Assembly (NCBI GenBank): GCA_045636425.1
Contig: JAZTXM010000019.1
Location: 1-64,000 of the forward strand
Reading direction: 5' to 3'
Source: UMGS1883 sp045636425
Lineage (GTDB): Bacteria > Bacillota > Clostridia > UMGS1883
Length of the DNA: 64,000 nt
Shown here: positions 15,203-22,611 of the stretch, piece by piece
How positions within the stretch are numbered: position 1 is the first letter of the stretch
Layout: every line of letters begins with the position of its first letter
Translations under genes and position numbers: made by a program
The notes under the pieces: generated by a model
The model's input: only the letters and a program-made list of their open reading frames with translations
The model's database searches: none
Told to the model about the DNA's origin: nothing

Positions 15203-16351
15203 ATGAAAAATTTTCTCACCGAAGAGCAGCTTCAATGGATTGATAAAACATGGGAGAATCTTGATAAAAAGCTTTCAGTAGTGACACTTCGTTCAAACAG
15301 CAAATTCCCCTTTTGGTCAAAAGACCATATGCATGATGATACCAATGCAGATGGCGGAATAAACTGTTGGACAAACGGCTTCTGGCCCGGTCTTAACTGG
15401 CTTATGTATGTAGGCACAAAGAACGAAGATTATCGCAAGACAGCAGAAAACTGTGAGAAGCTTCTCGATGCGGCGTTTAAGAATTTTGACCGTGTCAGCC
15501 ACGACACCGGCTTTATCTGGAGACTGGCGTCGGGTCCCAACTATGCACTTACAGGAAATGATGAGTCCCGTGTTCGTCAGAGCTTTGCAGCAAGCTATCT
15601 TATGAGCAGATTTAATCCCGTTGGCGGATTTATCCGTGCGTGGAACAAGCATAGCTTTCACCCGGATTGCAGCGGTGTTACAATTATTGATACTATGCTT
15701 AACCTGTCCATACTTTACTGGGCTTCCGAAGAATACAAGGATCCACGTTTTAAGCAGGCTGCAATGATGCATGCAGATCACACCATGGCAAATCATCTGC
15801 GTCCCGACGGAAGCATACGCCATCTTGTAATCCGTGACAGTGAAACAGGTGAAGTTACAGGTGAGCATGGTGGCCAGGGTTACGAAATCGGTTCCTGTTG
15901 GTCACGCGGTCAGGCGTGGGCTGTTTACGGATTTGTTCTCAGCTACATACATACCGGCAAGGAAGAATATCTTGATGCGGCAAAGCGTGCGGCACATTAT
16001 TTTATATCTGCTGTATGCGACACATGGATTCCAATGCTTGATTTCCGCAGCCCCGAAGAACCTGCAATCTATGATACAAGTGCAGGCTGTGCGACTGCCT
16101 GTGGCCTTATAGAAATCGCAAAGCTCGTTCCCGAATATGAGAAAAAGCTTTATATAAAAGCGGCTATGAACCTTCTTATGACAATTGAGAAGAACTATGC
16201 CGACTGGTCCACGGAAACTGATTTCATAATCGACATGGCAAGCGGTTCATATCGCGGAAAAGAACATCAAAACGAAAATATTATTTATGCTGACTACTAT
16301 TTTGCAGAAGCGGTTTATAAGCTTAAGGGCTTTGAACCCTTGTTCTGGTAA
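15203..16351 (+). CDS. Glycoside hydrolase family 88, unsaturated glucuronyl/galacturonyl hydrolase
   Basis: The 382-residue protein, counted from the ATG at 15203 with an AAAGGAAAGG site, has the (alpha/alpha)6-barrel pattern of GH88. Such enzymes hydrate and cleave the 4,5-unsaturated uronic acid left by polysaccharide lyases. The segments HDTGFIWRLASGPNYALTGN, CSGVTIIDTMLNLSILYWAS and GSCWSRGQAWAVYGF are characteristic and include the acidic catalytic residues. There is no signal peptide, so it acts inside the cell on imported oligosaccharides. The promoter -10 lies over the alternative upstream start at 15155, which rules that start out. Confidence 0.9.
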   Translation: MKNFLTEEQLQWIDKTWENLDKKLSVVTLRSNSKFPFWSKDHMHDDTNADGGINCWTNGFWPGLNWLMYVGTKNEDYRKTAENCEKLLDAAFKNFDRVSHDTGFIWRLASGPNYALTGNDESRVRQSFAASYLMSRFNPVGGFIRAWNKHSFHPDCSGVTIIDTMLNLSILYWASEEYKDPRFKQAAMMHADHTMANHLRPDGSIRHLVIRDSETGEVTGEHGGQGYEIGSCWSRGQAWAVYGFVLSYIHTGKEEYLDAAKRAAHYFISAVCDTWIPMLDFRSPEEPAIYDTSAGCATACGLIEIAKLVPEYEKKLYIKAAMNLLMTIEKNYADWSTETDFIIDMASGSYRGKEHQNENIIYADYYFAEAVYKLKGFEPLFW

Positions 16352-16371
16352 GTAAAAGAATATTAATTTTG

Positions 16372-16410
16372 GCAATAAATGGTTTCAACAGAAACCATTT
16401 ATTGCTTTTT
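16372..16410 (+). terminator. Terminator after the GH88 gene
   Basis: A perfect 14-bp stem (16372-16385 with 16392-16405, 6-nt loop) is followed by TTTTT. Confidence 0.92.
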
Positions 16411-16432
16411 CTTTTGTTTACGGAAATTACTC

Positions 16433-16461
16433 TTGAAAAATATAGGAATATATGGTAAAAT
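16433..16461 (+). promoter_or_regulatory. Promoter upstream of the GH130 remnant and phosphomutase gene
   Basis: TTGAAA (16433-16438) and TAAAAT (16456-16461) are separated by 17 bp. It probably now drives the phosphohexomutase gene through the remnant. Confidence 0.65.
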
Positions 16462-16469
16462 AGTCTTAA

Positions 16470-16705
16470 CCGTAGGTGAGGAAAGAATCGGTGACGTTTC
16501 CAACGTTGTTTTCACAAATGGTGCTATTGAGAAGGATGGAAACATATATATTTATTATGCATCATCGGATACCAGACTTCACCTTGCAACAACAACTGTT
16601 GAAAAAATGGTTGACTACTGCAAAAACACTCCCCAAGACGGTTATACTACACATACAAGCGTTGATGCAATCTGCCGTCTGGTTGATATGAATGACCAAA
16701 ATTAA
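16470..16705 (+). pseudogene. C-terminal remnant of a GH130 mannoside phosphorylase
   Basis: The frame encodes a piece resembling the end of GH130 beta-1,4-mannosyl phosphorylases: ERIGDVSNVVFTNGAI, then IYIYYASSDTRLHLATTTVEKMVDYC. Full-length members have about 300-390 residues, so only about 75 remain. Upstream of roughly 16475 the resemblance stops abruptly at sequence that contains a promoter and, before it, the GH88 terminator. The N-terminal three quarters have been deleted. There is no convincing ribosome site, so it is probably not translated. The stop lies 17 bp before the phosphomutase start. Confidence 0.75.
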
Positions 16706-16722
16706 ATTTTAGAGGTGTATTT

Positions 16723-18369
16723 ATGAATTACAAAGACGTATATGAAAGATGGCTTACATCGGACAAGGTATCAGAAGAAGTTAAAGCTGAGCTTCGCGGT
16801 ATAGACGATAAGGAAATCGAGGACAGATTTTATAAAGAACTGGAATTCGGCACAGGCGGTCTTCGCGGAATCATGGGTGCAGGCACAAATCGAATGAATA
16901 TCTACACCGTAAGAAAGGCAACTCAGGGACTTGCACTTGAAATTTTGGACAAGGGTAAGGAGCTTTGTGAAAAAGGAGTTGTAATTGCACACGACTCCAG
17001 AAACAACAGTGCTCTTTTTGCGAAGGAATGTGCAAAGGTACTTTGTGCAAACGGCATCAAGACATATCTTTTTGAGTCGCTCCGTCCGACTCCCGAACTT
17101 TCCTTTGCAGTTCGTCATCTCGGCTGTGCAAGAGGTATTGTTGTAACGGCAAGTCACAATCCCAAGGAATATAACGGATATAAGGCTTACGGCGAGGACG
17201 GCGGTCAGCTTCCTCCCGAAGTTGCCGATATAATTATCGGATATATTAACAAAACAGATATATTTGATGATATCAAAATCAGTGAAGCTCCCGAATATAT
17301 CGCTATCGGAGAAGAGGTTGATAAGGCATATATTGAAGCTGTCAAGGAGCAGTCACTTGGAATTAAAATTCCCGAGGATTTCAAGGTTGTGTATACACCT
17401 ATTCACGGCAGCGGAAATAAGCTTGTGAGACGTGTGCTTGATGAAATCGGAGTGAAAAATATATTTGTTGTTCCCGAGCAGGCTGAGCCTAACGGCGATT
17501 TCCCGACTGTTAAAAGTCCCAATCCCGAAAACCCCGAAGCATTTACAATTGCTCTTGAATATGCAAAGGAGCAAAATGCAGACATCGTTTTCGGTACTGA
17601 CCCCGACAGTGACAGAATCGGTGTTGTGGTCAGAAAGAATGACGGAAGCTTTGCAGTGCTTAACGGAAATCAGACAGGTGCACTTTTGTGCGAATTCATT
17701 CTCAGAAAGAGAAAAGAAGCAGGTACACTTCCCACTGAGGGTGCGGTTATTAAAACAATCGTTACCACGGAAATGATTCGTGCTATTGCACAGAGCTTCG
17801 GTGTTGAAACAATTGACGTTCTCACAGGATTTAAGTTCATTGGTGAAAAGATTAAGGAATTTGAAGCCGAGGGCAAGTTTGATAAATACATCTTCGGACT
17901 TGAAGAAAGCTACGGCTACCTTAAGGGAAGCTATGCACGTGACAAGGATGCGGTTGTTGCATCAATGCTTGTTACAGAGCTTGCGGCAGACCTTAAAGCG
18001 CAGGGCAAGACCCTTTACGACGGACTTGTGGAGCTTTATGAAAAATACGGCTATTTCCTTGAAACTCTCGAAACAAAAACCCTTACAGGTATCGAGGGAG
18101 TAGAGAAAATCAAAGCTATTATGAAGAAATTCAGAGAAGAAGGCGTTCCCATGGAAACCGTTAAAACCCTTGACTACTCACAGGGTATAGACGGACTTCC
18201 CAAGAGTGATGTTCTCAAGTACTTCTTAAATGACGGAAGCTGGTTTGCGGTTCGTCCCTCCGGTACGGAACCGAAGATTAAATTCTATTTTGGTGTGTGC
18301 GGAAAAACCCAGGAGGAAGCACAGGCAAAATCCAAAGCGCTTATGGACAGTGTGACAGCATTGCTATAA
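16723..18369 (+). CDS. Phosphohexomutase (phosphoglucomutase/phosphomannomutase)
   Basis: The 548-residue alpha-D-phosphohexomutase interconverts hexose-1- and hexose-6-phosphates. The start region FGTGGLRGIMGAGTNRMN is typical of the PgcA-like subgroup. The phosphoserine loop is TASHNPKEYNGYKAYG, the Mg-binding loop DPDSDRIG, the sugar loop GLEESYGY, and the phosphate-binding loop RPSGTEPKIKFY near the end. All catalytic elements are present. AGAGGTG precedes the ATG. It supplies glucose-1-phosphate or mannose-1-phosphate for glycan synthesis, or channels phosphorolysis products into glycolysis, which fits the adjacent GH130 remnant. Confidence 0.92.
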   Translation: MNYKDVYERWLTSDKVSEEVKAELRGIDDKEIEDRFYKELEFGTGGLRGIMGAGTNRMNIYTVRKATQGLALEILDKGKELCEKGVVIAHDSRNNSALFAKECAKVLCANGIKTYLFESLRPTPELSFAVRHLGCARGIVVTASHNPKEYNGYKAYGEDGGQLPPEVADIIIGYINKTDIFDDIKISEAPEYIAIGEEVDKAYIEAVKEQSLGIKIPEDFKVVYTPIHGSGNKLVRRVLDEIGVKNIFVVPEQAEPNGDFPTVKSPNPENPEAFTIALEYAKEQNADIVFGTDPDSDRIGVVVRKNDGSFAVLNGNQTGALLCEFILRKRKEAGTLPTEGAVIKTIVTTEMIRAIAQSFGVETIDVLTGFKFIGEKIKEFEAEGKFDKYIFGLEESYGYLKGSYARDKDAVVASMLVTELAADLKAQGKTLYDGLVELYEKYGYFLETLETKTLTGIEGVEKIKAIMKKFREEGVPMETVKTLDYSQGIDGLPKSDVLKYFLNDGSWFAVRPSGTEPKIKFYFGVCGKTQEEAQAKSKALMDSVTALL

Positions 18370-18382
18370 TAAGTTCTGAATG

Positions 18383-18417
18383 AAGGAGGAAATTCGCTCG
18401 CGGATTTCTTCCTTTTT
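18383..18417 (+). terminator. Terminator after the phosphohexomutase gene
   Basis: AAGGAGGAAAT (18383-18393) pairs with ATTTCTTCCTT (18404-18414) with one mismatch, followed by TTTTT. Confidence 0.75.
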
Positions 18418-18501
18418 GTAATAGAAACTTACACATAATTTCTCAAAGGGGTAAAAAATTTTTTCTTTATTGTAAATAAGCATCAAGTTTGAAAAAAGCT
18501 A

Positions 18502-18529
18502 TTTACTTTACTGCGAAATTTGTTATAAT
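18502..18529 (+). promoter_or_regulatory. Promoter of the GH28 gene
   Basis: TTTACT (18502-18507) and TATAAT (18524-18529) are separated by 16 bp. Transcription should start around 18536, so the in-frame ATG at 18534 cannot be the translation start. Confidence 0.65.
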
Positions 18530-18560
18530 TTAGATGAATAAATATGAAAGGACGATTGAT

Positions 18561-19892
18561 TTGTTTAACATACTTGATTATGGAGCAATATCCGATATAA
18601 ATGTAAATTCAACCAAGGCGGTACAGAAAGCAATTGATGCCTGCCGTGAAAACGGAGGAGGCACGGTATTTGTACCTGCCGGAAAATATACAATAGCATC
18701 GCTTGTTCTTTGCAGCAATCTTAATTTCGTATTTGAAGCGGGTGCGTACTTTTACGGAAGCAAAAATGTGGATGACTTTAATCCCCGTGAAAAGGTGGAT
18801 TATCCTCTTTATCAGGACCCGACACATTCATATTTTGAACGTAGTATGTTCTTTGCAAATGAGTGTCATAACGTGTCCTTTACGGGCTTCGGTACAATAG
18901 ATATGCAGAGCGTTTGGGAAAATGTTCCCACTCCCGGTGCAAAAGATTGGAGCAATAAGAGAGCGGCGAAGATATTCTCCTTTAAGAATTGTACAGATGT
19001 GGTAGTATCTGACCTTACACTTCTTAAATGCACAGACGTTGCAGTCTACTTTGCAGGCTGTGAAAGGGTTAAGGCAACACGACTTACCATTGATACAAAT
19101 ATCGATGCAATCAGCCCCGACTGTTGTAAAAATGTAACCATTTCAGATTGTTTTGTACGCAGCGGTGACGATGGTATTGTTATCAAAAGCTCTTACTGCT
19201 TGAATGAAAAAAGACTTTGCGAAAATGTGACAGTTACAAACTGCACCGTTTCCTCAAGATGCAATGCAATCAAGCTGGGTACTGAATCTAACGGCGGATA
19301 TAAGAATATAGCAATTACAAACTGCTCCGTGTATAATACATATATGTCAGGCGTTGCCCTTGAAATTACCGACGGCGGCGACCTTGACGGTGTTGTAGTA
19401 AATAATATCACAATGAAAAACGTAGGAACACCGATTTTTGTAATCCTTTCAGACCGCAGACGCGGCCCCGAGGGAACAGGACTTGGCACGCTTAAAAATG
19501 TGGTTATCAGTAACGTGACGGCAATCGGCCCCTATGACGAGCCTTGGCTCGCTCCGCACCTTACCACATTGTGGGACGGCGAGCAAATGTGTGTAACGGA
19601 GGTAATTACTTCAACCGTGACAGGTCATGTGTCAAGACCGATTGAAAACATCACCCTTTCAAATATCACCCTTTCTGTTCCCGGTGGCGGCACGGAAGAG
19701 GACAGGAATATCGTTGTTCCCGAAAAGGAGAAGAACTACCCTGAAAATAACTGCTACGGAAACGTTCTTCCTGCAAGCGGAATTTATTTCCGTCATGTTA
19801 AAAACCTTAAGGTATCGAACGTAATTGTTACTACAGAAAAGGAAGACAAGCGTGACGGCCTTGTGTTTGAAGATGTTGAAAATTTAATTTGA
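18561..19892 (+). CDS. Glycoside hydrolase family 28 (polygalacturonase-like), TTG start
   Basis: From the TTG at 18561 the product has 443 residues. AAAGGA at 18547-18552 is correctly spaced for this codon, while the in-frame ATG at 18534 sits directly behind the -10 box. The protein then begins FNILDYGAISDINVNSTKAVQKAID, the standard GH28 opening. It is a right-handed parallel beta-helix. Catalytic motifs TNIDAISPDCCKNV, RSGDDGIVIKS and NAIKLGTESNGGYKNI match NTD, DD and G-H/RIK regions of GH28. It cleaves galacturonide links in pectin. No signal peptide is visible, so it may act on imported oligogalacturonides. Confidence 0.87.
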   Translation: MFNILDYGAISDINVNSTKAVQKAIDACRENGGGTVFVPAGKYTIASLVLCSNLNFVFEAGAYFYGSKNVDDFNPREKVDYPLYQDPTHSYFERSMFFANECHNVSFTGFGTIDMQSVWENVPTPGAKDWSNKRAAKIFSFKNCTDVVVSDLTLLKCTDVAVYFAGCERVKATRLTIDTNIDAISPDCCKNVTISDCFVRSGDDGIVIKSSYCLNEKRLCENVTVTNCTVSSRCNAIKLGTESNGGYKNIAITNCSVYNTYMSGVALEITDGGDLDGVVVNNITMKNVGTPIFVILSDRRRGPEGTGLGTLKNVVISNVTAIGPYDEPWLAPHLTTLWDGEQMCVTEVITSTVTGHVSRPIENITLSNITLSVPGGGTEEDRNIVVPEKEKNYPENNCYGNVLPASGIYFRHVKNLKVSNVIVTTEKEDKRDGLVFEDVENLI

Positions 19893-19906
19893 TAAGAGTA
19901 AGAATA

Positions 19907-20566
19907 ATGAAAATTATTGCACATATTAAAAACGATTTTAAAGAAAAGTTCGGAATACCCAGGCAAAGCGGATTGGTAGAGGAAACCCGAGGGAAAATAA
20001 TTTTTGAAAAAGAGTTCCGTGTCCCCGAAGCTTTTCGGGGGCTTGAGGAATTTTCACATATATGGATATTGTGGAATTTTTCAAAAGCGGAAAGGGAAGA
20101 ATGGTCTCCTACAGTCCGCCCGCCCCTTTTAGGCGGAAACAAACGTATGGGAGTTTTTGCCACACGCTCGCCTTTTCGCCCCAATCCCGTAGGGCTTTCC
20201 TGTGTAAAGCTTGAAAAAATAGAACAAACAAAGGAGCATGGCATAGTGCTTTACGTGCGTGGTGCAGACCTTATGGACGGTACGCCCATTTATGATATAA
20301 AGCCATATCTTGCATATGCCGATTCTCATCCCGAAGCAACAGGCGGATTTACGGAAAATCTTTCCGAAAGAAGGGTTTCGGTTGTGATTAAGGATGATAA
20401 TTTTTATAAAATCCCGACACAAAAGCAAAAGGAAATTATAAAAATCCTTGAGCACGACCCCACGCCTTCATATAAGAAAGACGGAGAAATCTATGGAATG
20501 AGTTACGGCGGTTATGAAGTGAAGTTTTACATAGAGAATAATACTTTGTATATAACTTCCATTTAG
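19907..20566 (+). CDS. trmO: tRNA (t6A37) N6-methyltransferase TrmO
   Basis: TrmO (YaeB/TsaA family) methylates N6-threonylcarbamoyladenosine at position 37 of certain tRNAs with S-adenosylmethionine. The family shows a beta-barrel with the motifs seen here: FGIPRQSGLVEETRGKIIFE, the FSHIWILWNF strand, SPFRPNPVGLS and MDGTPIYDIKPYL. The product has 219 residues from the ATG at 19907. A TTG at 19889 overlapping the upstream stop is an alternative, but neither has a good ribosome site. It lies 14 bp after GH28 and may be co-transcribed with it. Confidence 0.9.
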   Translation: MKIIAHIKNDFKEKFGIPRQSGLVEETRGKIIFEKEFRVPEAFRGLEEFSHIWILWNFSKAEREEWSPTVRPPLLGGNKRMGVFATRSPFRPNPVGLSCVKLEKIEQTKEHGIVLYVRGADLMDGTPIYDIKPYLAYADSHPEATGGFTENLSERRVSVVIKDDNFYKIPTQKQKEIIKILEHDPTPSYKKDGEIYGMSYGGYEVKFYIENNTLYITSI

Positions 20567-20569
20567 TGC

Positions 20570-20598
20570 TTTACAATAATGTAACCCTGTGATATAAT
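20570..20598 (+). promoter_or_regulatory. Promoter of the PQ-loop/hydrolase pair
   Basis: TTTACA (20570-20575) and TATAAT (20593-20598) are separated by 17 bp. The start codon follows 29 bp after the -10. Confidence 0.75.
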
Positions 20599-20627
20599 GT
20601 AGAAAAATAAATTTTGGAGGTAATATT

Positions 20628-20927
20628 ATGGCAGAACTTTTAGAAGTTATTATGATTGTGAGCTTTGGCTTTTCATGGCCGCTTAATGTGATAAAATCAT
20701 ATAAAGCACGTACAACAAAAGGTAAGAGTCTTGCTTTTCTTCTTCTCATTTTCTTTGGATATATAGCAGGAATTGCGTCAAAGTTTGTGAACGAAAGCTA
20801 TATGGCAAACATTTCTGAAAAATGGTACGTTCTTTTCTTCTATGTACTTAATTTTATTATGGTAGGAGCAGACCTTATCATGTACATGAGAAACAGAAAG
20901 CTTGATAGGCTTAATGGTGTATTATGA
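20628..20927 (+). CDS. PQ-loop (SemiSWEET-like) small membrane protein
   Basis: The 99-residue protein has three hydrophobic helices. The first contains the FSWPLNVIKSYKARTTKGKS segment, in which a proline followed later by basic and small residues resembles the PQ-loop of SemiSWEET and MtN3/SWEET sugar transporters. SemiSWEETs are about 85-100 residues and work as dimers. Substrate specificity cannot be read. A GGAGG site lies upstream, and the stop codon overlaps the ATG of the next frame (ATGA), suggesting translational coupling with the hydrolase. Confidence 0.75.
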   Translation: MAELLEVIMIVSFGFSWPLNVIKSYKARTTKGKSLAFLLLIFFGYIAGIASKFVNESYMANISEKWYVLFFYVLNFIMVGADLIMYMRNRKLDRLNGVL

Positions 20928-21658
20928 AAGTGATTAAAGACATATGCTAAGGCAAGGCAGGTCATGTTGAGCAGTACCTTGACTTATATCTTCCCGACAG
21001 TGATTCCTTTAAGGTGTTTGTGTATATGCACGGCGGAATCGAAAGAGGCGATAAAGCAGGAAAGGCCACTGTTGTGGGTGAATATGTTGCAAATCACGGC
21101 ATAGCCTTTGTATCTATAAACTACAGAATGTATCCCCAGGCAGTGTATCCCGAATTTCTTCGGGACGGAGCAGAAGCAATAGGTTGGGTATATAAGCATA
21201 TCGGAGAGTACGGAAATTGCGAGGGCATCTATGTAGGCGGAAGCAGTGCCGGTGGATATATGTCAATGATGCTTTGCTTTGATAAAAAGTATCTTGCACC
21301 CTATAAGCTCCCGGAAGGTACAATCAAGGGATATATCCATGATGCAGGACAGCCTACAACACATTTTTATGTGCTCCGGGAAAGAGGGCTTGACTCAAGA
21401 CTTGTAATTGTGGACGAGGCGGCACCGCTTTATTATATAGGCAGGGAAAAGGAATATCCACCTATGCTTTTTATCGTATCGGATAACGATATGAAGAACC
21501 GTTACGAGCAGACACAGCTTGTTCTTTCAACAATGAAGCATTTCGGATATTGTGAAAGCAAGATAGATTATCGCCTGATGCACGGCACTCATTGCCATTA
21601 TTCGGGAACTGAAACTTTCGGAGAAATAATTTGCGATTTCATACGCAAATTTTCATAA
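20924..21658 (+). pseudogene. Alpha/beta hydrolase with an in-frame stop at codon 9
   Basis: The frame starting at ATG 20924 reads MKVIKDIC, then a TAA stop (20948-20950), then continues without interruption GKAGHVEQYLDLYLP into a complete alpha/beta-hydrolase of about 244 codons. The later part has the oxyanion HGG motif (YMHGGIERGDKAG), the nucleophile elbow GGSSAGGYMS, and a late HGTHCHYSGTE histidine region, typical of carboxylesterases or acetyl-xylan esterase-like enzymes. The family pattern KDICYGK suggests a TAT/TAC to TAA change. Translation might restart at the GTG at 21014, losing about 30 residues. It could be a pseudogene, a sequencing error or a recoded gene. Confidence 0.7.
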
Positions 21659-21667
21659 ATTTTTAGC

Positions 21668-21696
21668 TTGACAAACGAATCTTGTTGTGCTATCAT
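21668..21696 (+). promoter_or_regulatory. Promoter of the MgtC-family gene
   Basis: TTGACA (21668-21673) and TATCAT (21691-21696) are separated by 17 bp. A leader of about 95 nt follows. Confidence 0.75.
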
Positions 21697-21743
21697 ATGA
21701 TGAATACAGAGAATGTGCGACGTATTAAAACTTGGGGGGGAGC

Positions 21744-21780
21744 CTCTATGCTTTAGTGCGTCTTTCACTATTATATAGAG
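21744..21780 (+). promoter_or_regulatory. Leader hairpin upstream of the MgtC-family gene
   Basis: CTCTAT (21744-21749) pairs with ATAGAG (21775-21780), and inside it TAGTG (21754-21758) with CACTA (21766-21770). The hairpin lies 20 nt before the start codon and has no T-run, so any control would be translational. I do not recognise a known magnesium riboswitch. Confidence 0.4.
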
Positions 21781-21799
21781 ACAGAAAAGGGGAAGGAAA

Positions 21800-22495
21800 A
21801 TGGAAAATTTATTAACAGCAGGAATACAGATTGAGCTTGTTTTCAGGCTGTTTCTTGCAGGATTCTGCGGCGTAATCATCGGTCTTGAGAGAAGAAACCG
21901 TTCCAAGGAGGCAGGTATACGTACACATTTTGTAGTTGCCTGCGGTGCGGCTCTTATGATGATTGTGTCGAAGTATGCGTTTTTTGATGTAATTAAAACA
22001 GGACTTATGGAGGGTGCGGATATTCGCCTTGACCCGTCGAGAATAGCCTCCACAATTGCCAGCGGTATAGGCTTTTTGGGTGCAGGTATGATTTTCGTAC
22101 ATAGGAATACAATTACGGGTCTTACCACCGCGGCAGGCATCTGGGCAACCTCCGGCGTAGGTATGGCAATCGGTGCAGGGCTTTACTACATTGGTATTTG
22201 TGCGGCAATTCTTATCGTTCTGGCACAGATTCTTCTGCATATGAATCTTCAGTGGAAAAAGATGCCTAAGACAAAAATTCTTGTAATACGTGATGTGGAC
22301 GAAGAAAATTACCAGGAAACGATTACCAATTATCTCAGAGAAAGAAGTATCTTTGTCAGAGATGTAGCAATTGACTACGACAGGGATAACGGAGTGCGTA
22401 AGTATACTCTTACGGTAGAGCTTCCCATAAGTGCAGTAGAGGAAGAAATTATTACAAACATAGGTTACAACGTATCAATCAAAACAAGCGTATAA
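21800..22495 (+). CDS. MgtC/SapB-family membrane protein
   Basis: The 231-residue protein has the MgtC N-terminal membrane domain: FLAGFCGVIIGLERRNRSKEAGIRTH, GASTI-like ASTIASGIGFLGAGMIF, and TGLTTAAGIWATSGVGMAIGAG, each a family signature. A cytoplasmic C-terminal ACT-like domain of about 80 residues follows. MgtC-family proteins are linked to growth under low magnesium and to regulation of ATP synthase in some bacteria. The role in this organism is unknown. GGGGAAGG precedes the ATG, and a hairpin terminator follows. Confidence 0.9.
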   Translation: MENLLTAGIQIELVFRLFLAGFCGVIIGLERRNRSKEAGIRTHFVVACGAALMMIVSKYAFFDVIKTGLMEGADIRLDPSRIASTIASGIGFLGAGMIFVHRNTITGLTTAAGIWATSGVGMAIGAGLYYIGICAAILIVLAQILLHMNLQWKKMPKTKILVIRDVDEENYQETITNYLRERSIFVRDVAIDYDRDNGVRKYTLTVELPISAVEEEIITNIGYNVSIKTSV

Positions 22496-22500
22496 TAAAA

Positions 22501-22540
22501 AATGGCGGTTCTTTCAAAAGAATCGTCATTTTCTTTTTTT
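22501..22540 (+). terminator. Terminator after the MgtC-family gene
   Basis: AATGGCGGTTCTTT and AGAATCGTCATT pair (with G-U pairs) around CAAA, followed by TTCTTTTTTT. Confidence 0.8.
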
Positions 22541-22546
22541 GACTAC

Positions 22547-22576
22547 TTGACAATATGTCTTTGGATAAAGTAAAAT
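22547..22576 (+). promoter_or_regulatory. Promoter of the PMI-ROK fusion gene
   Basis: TTGACA (22547-22552) and TAAAAT (22571-22576) are separated by 18 bp. Confidence 0.7.
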
Positions 22577-22611
22577 TAACTGTATCGACAAGGAAAGGGA
22601 GACTGAGTATT

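Noticed and set aside
21697..21800. Known magnesium riboswitch (M-box) before the MgtC-family gene
   Set aside because: The leader is too short and lacks the three-helix core of the M-box.
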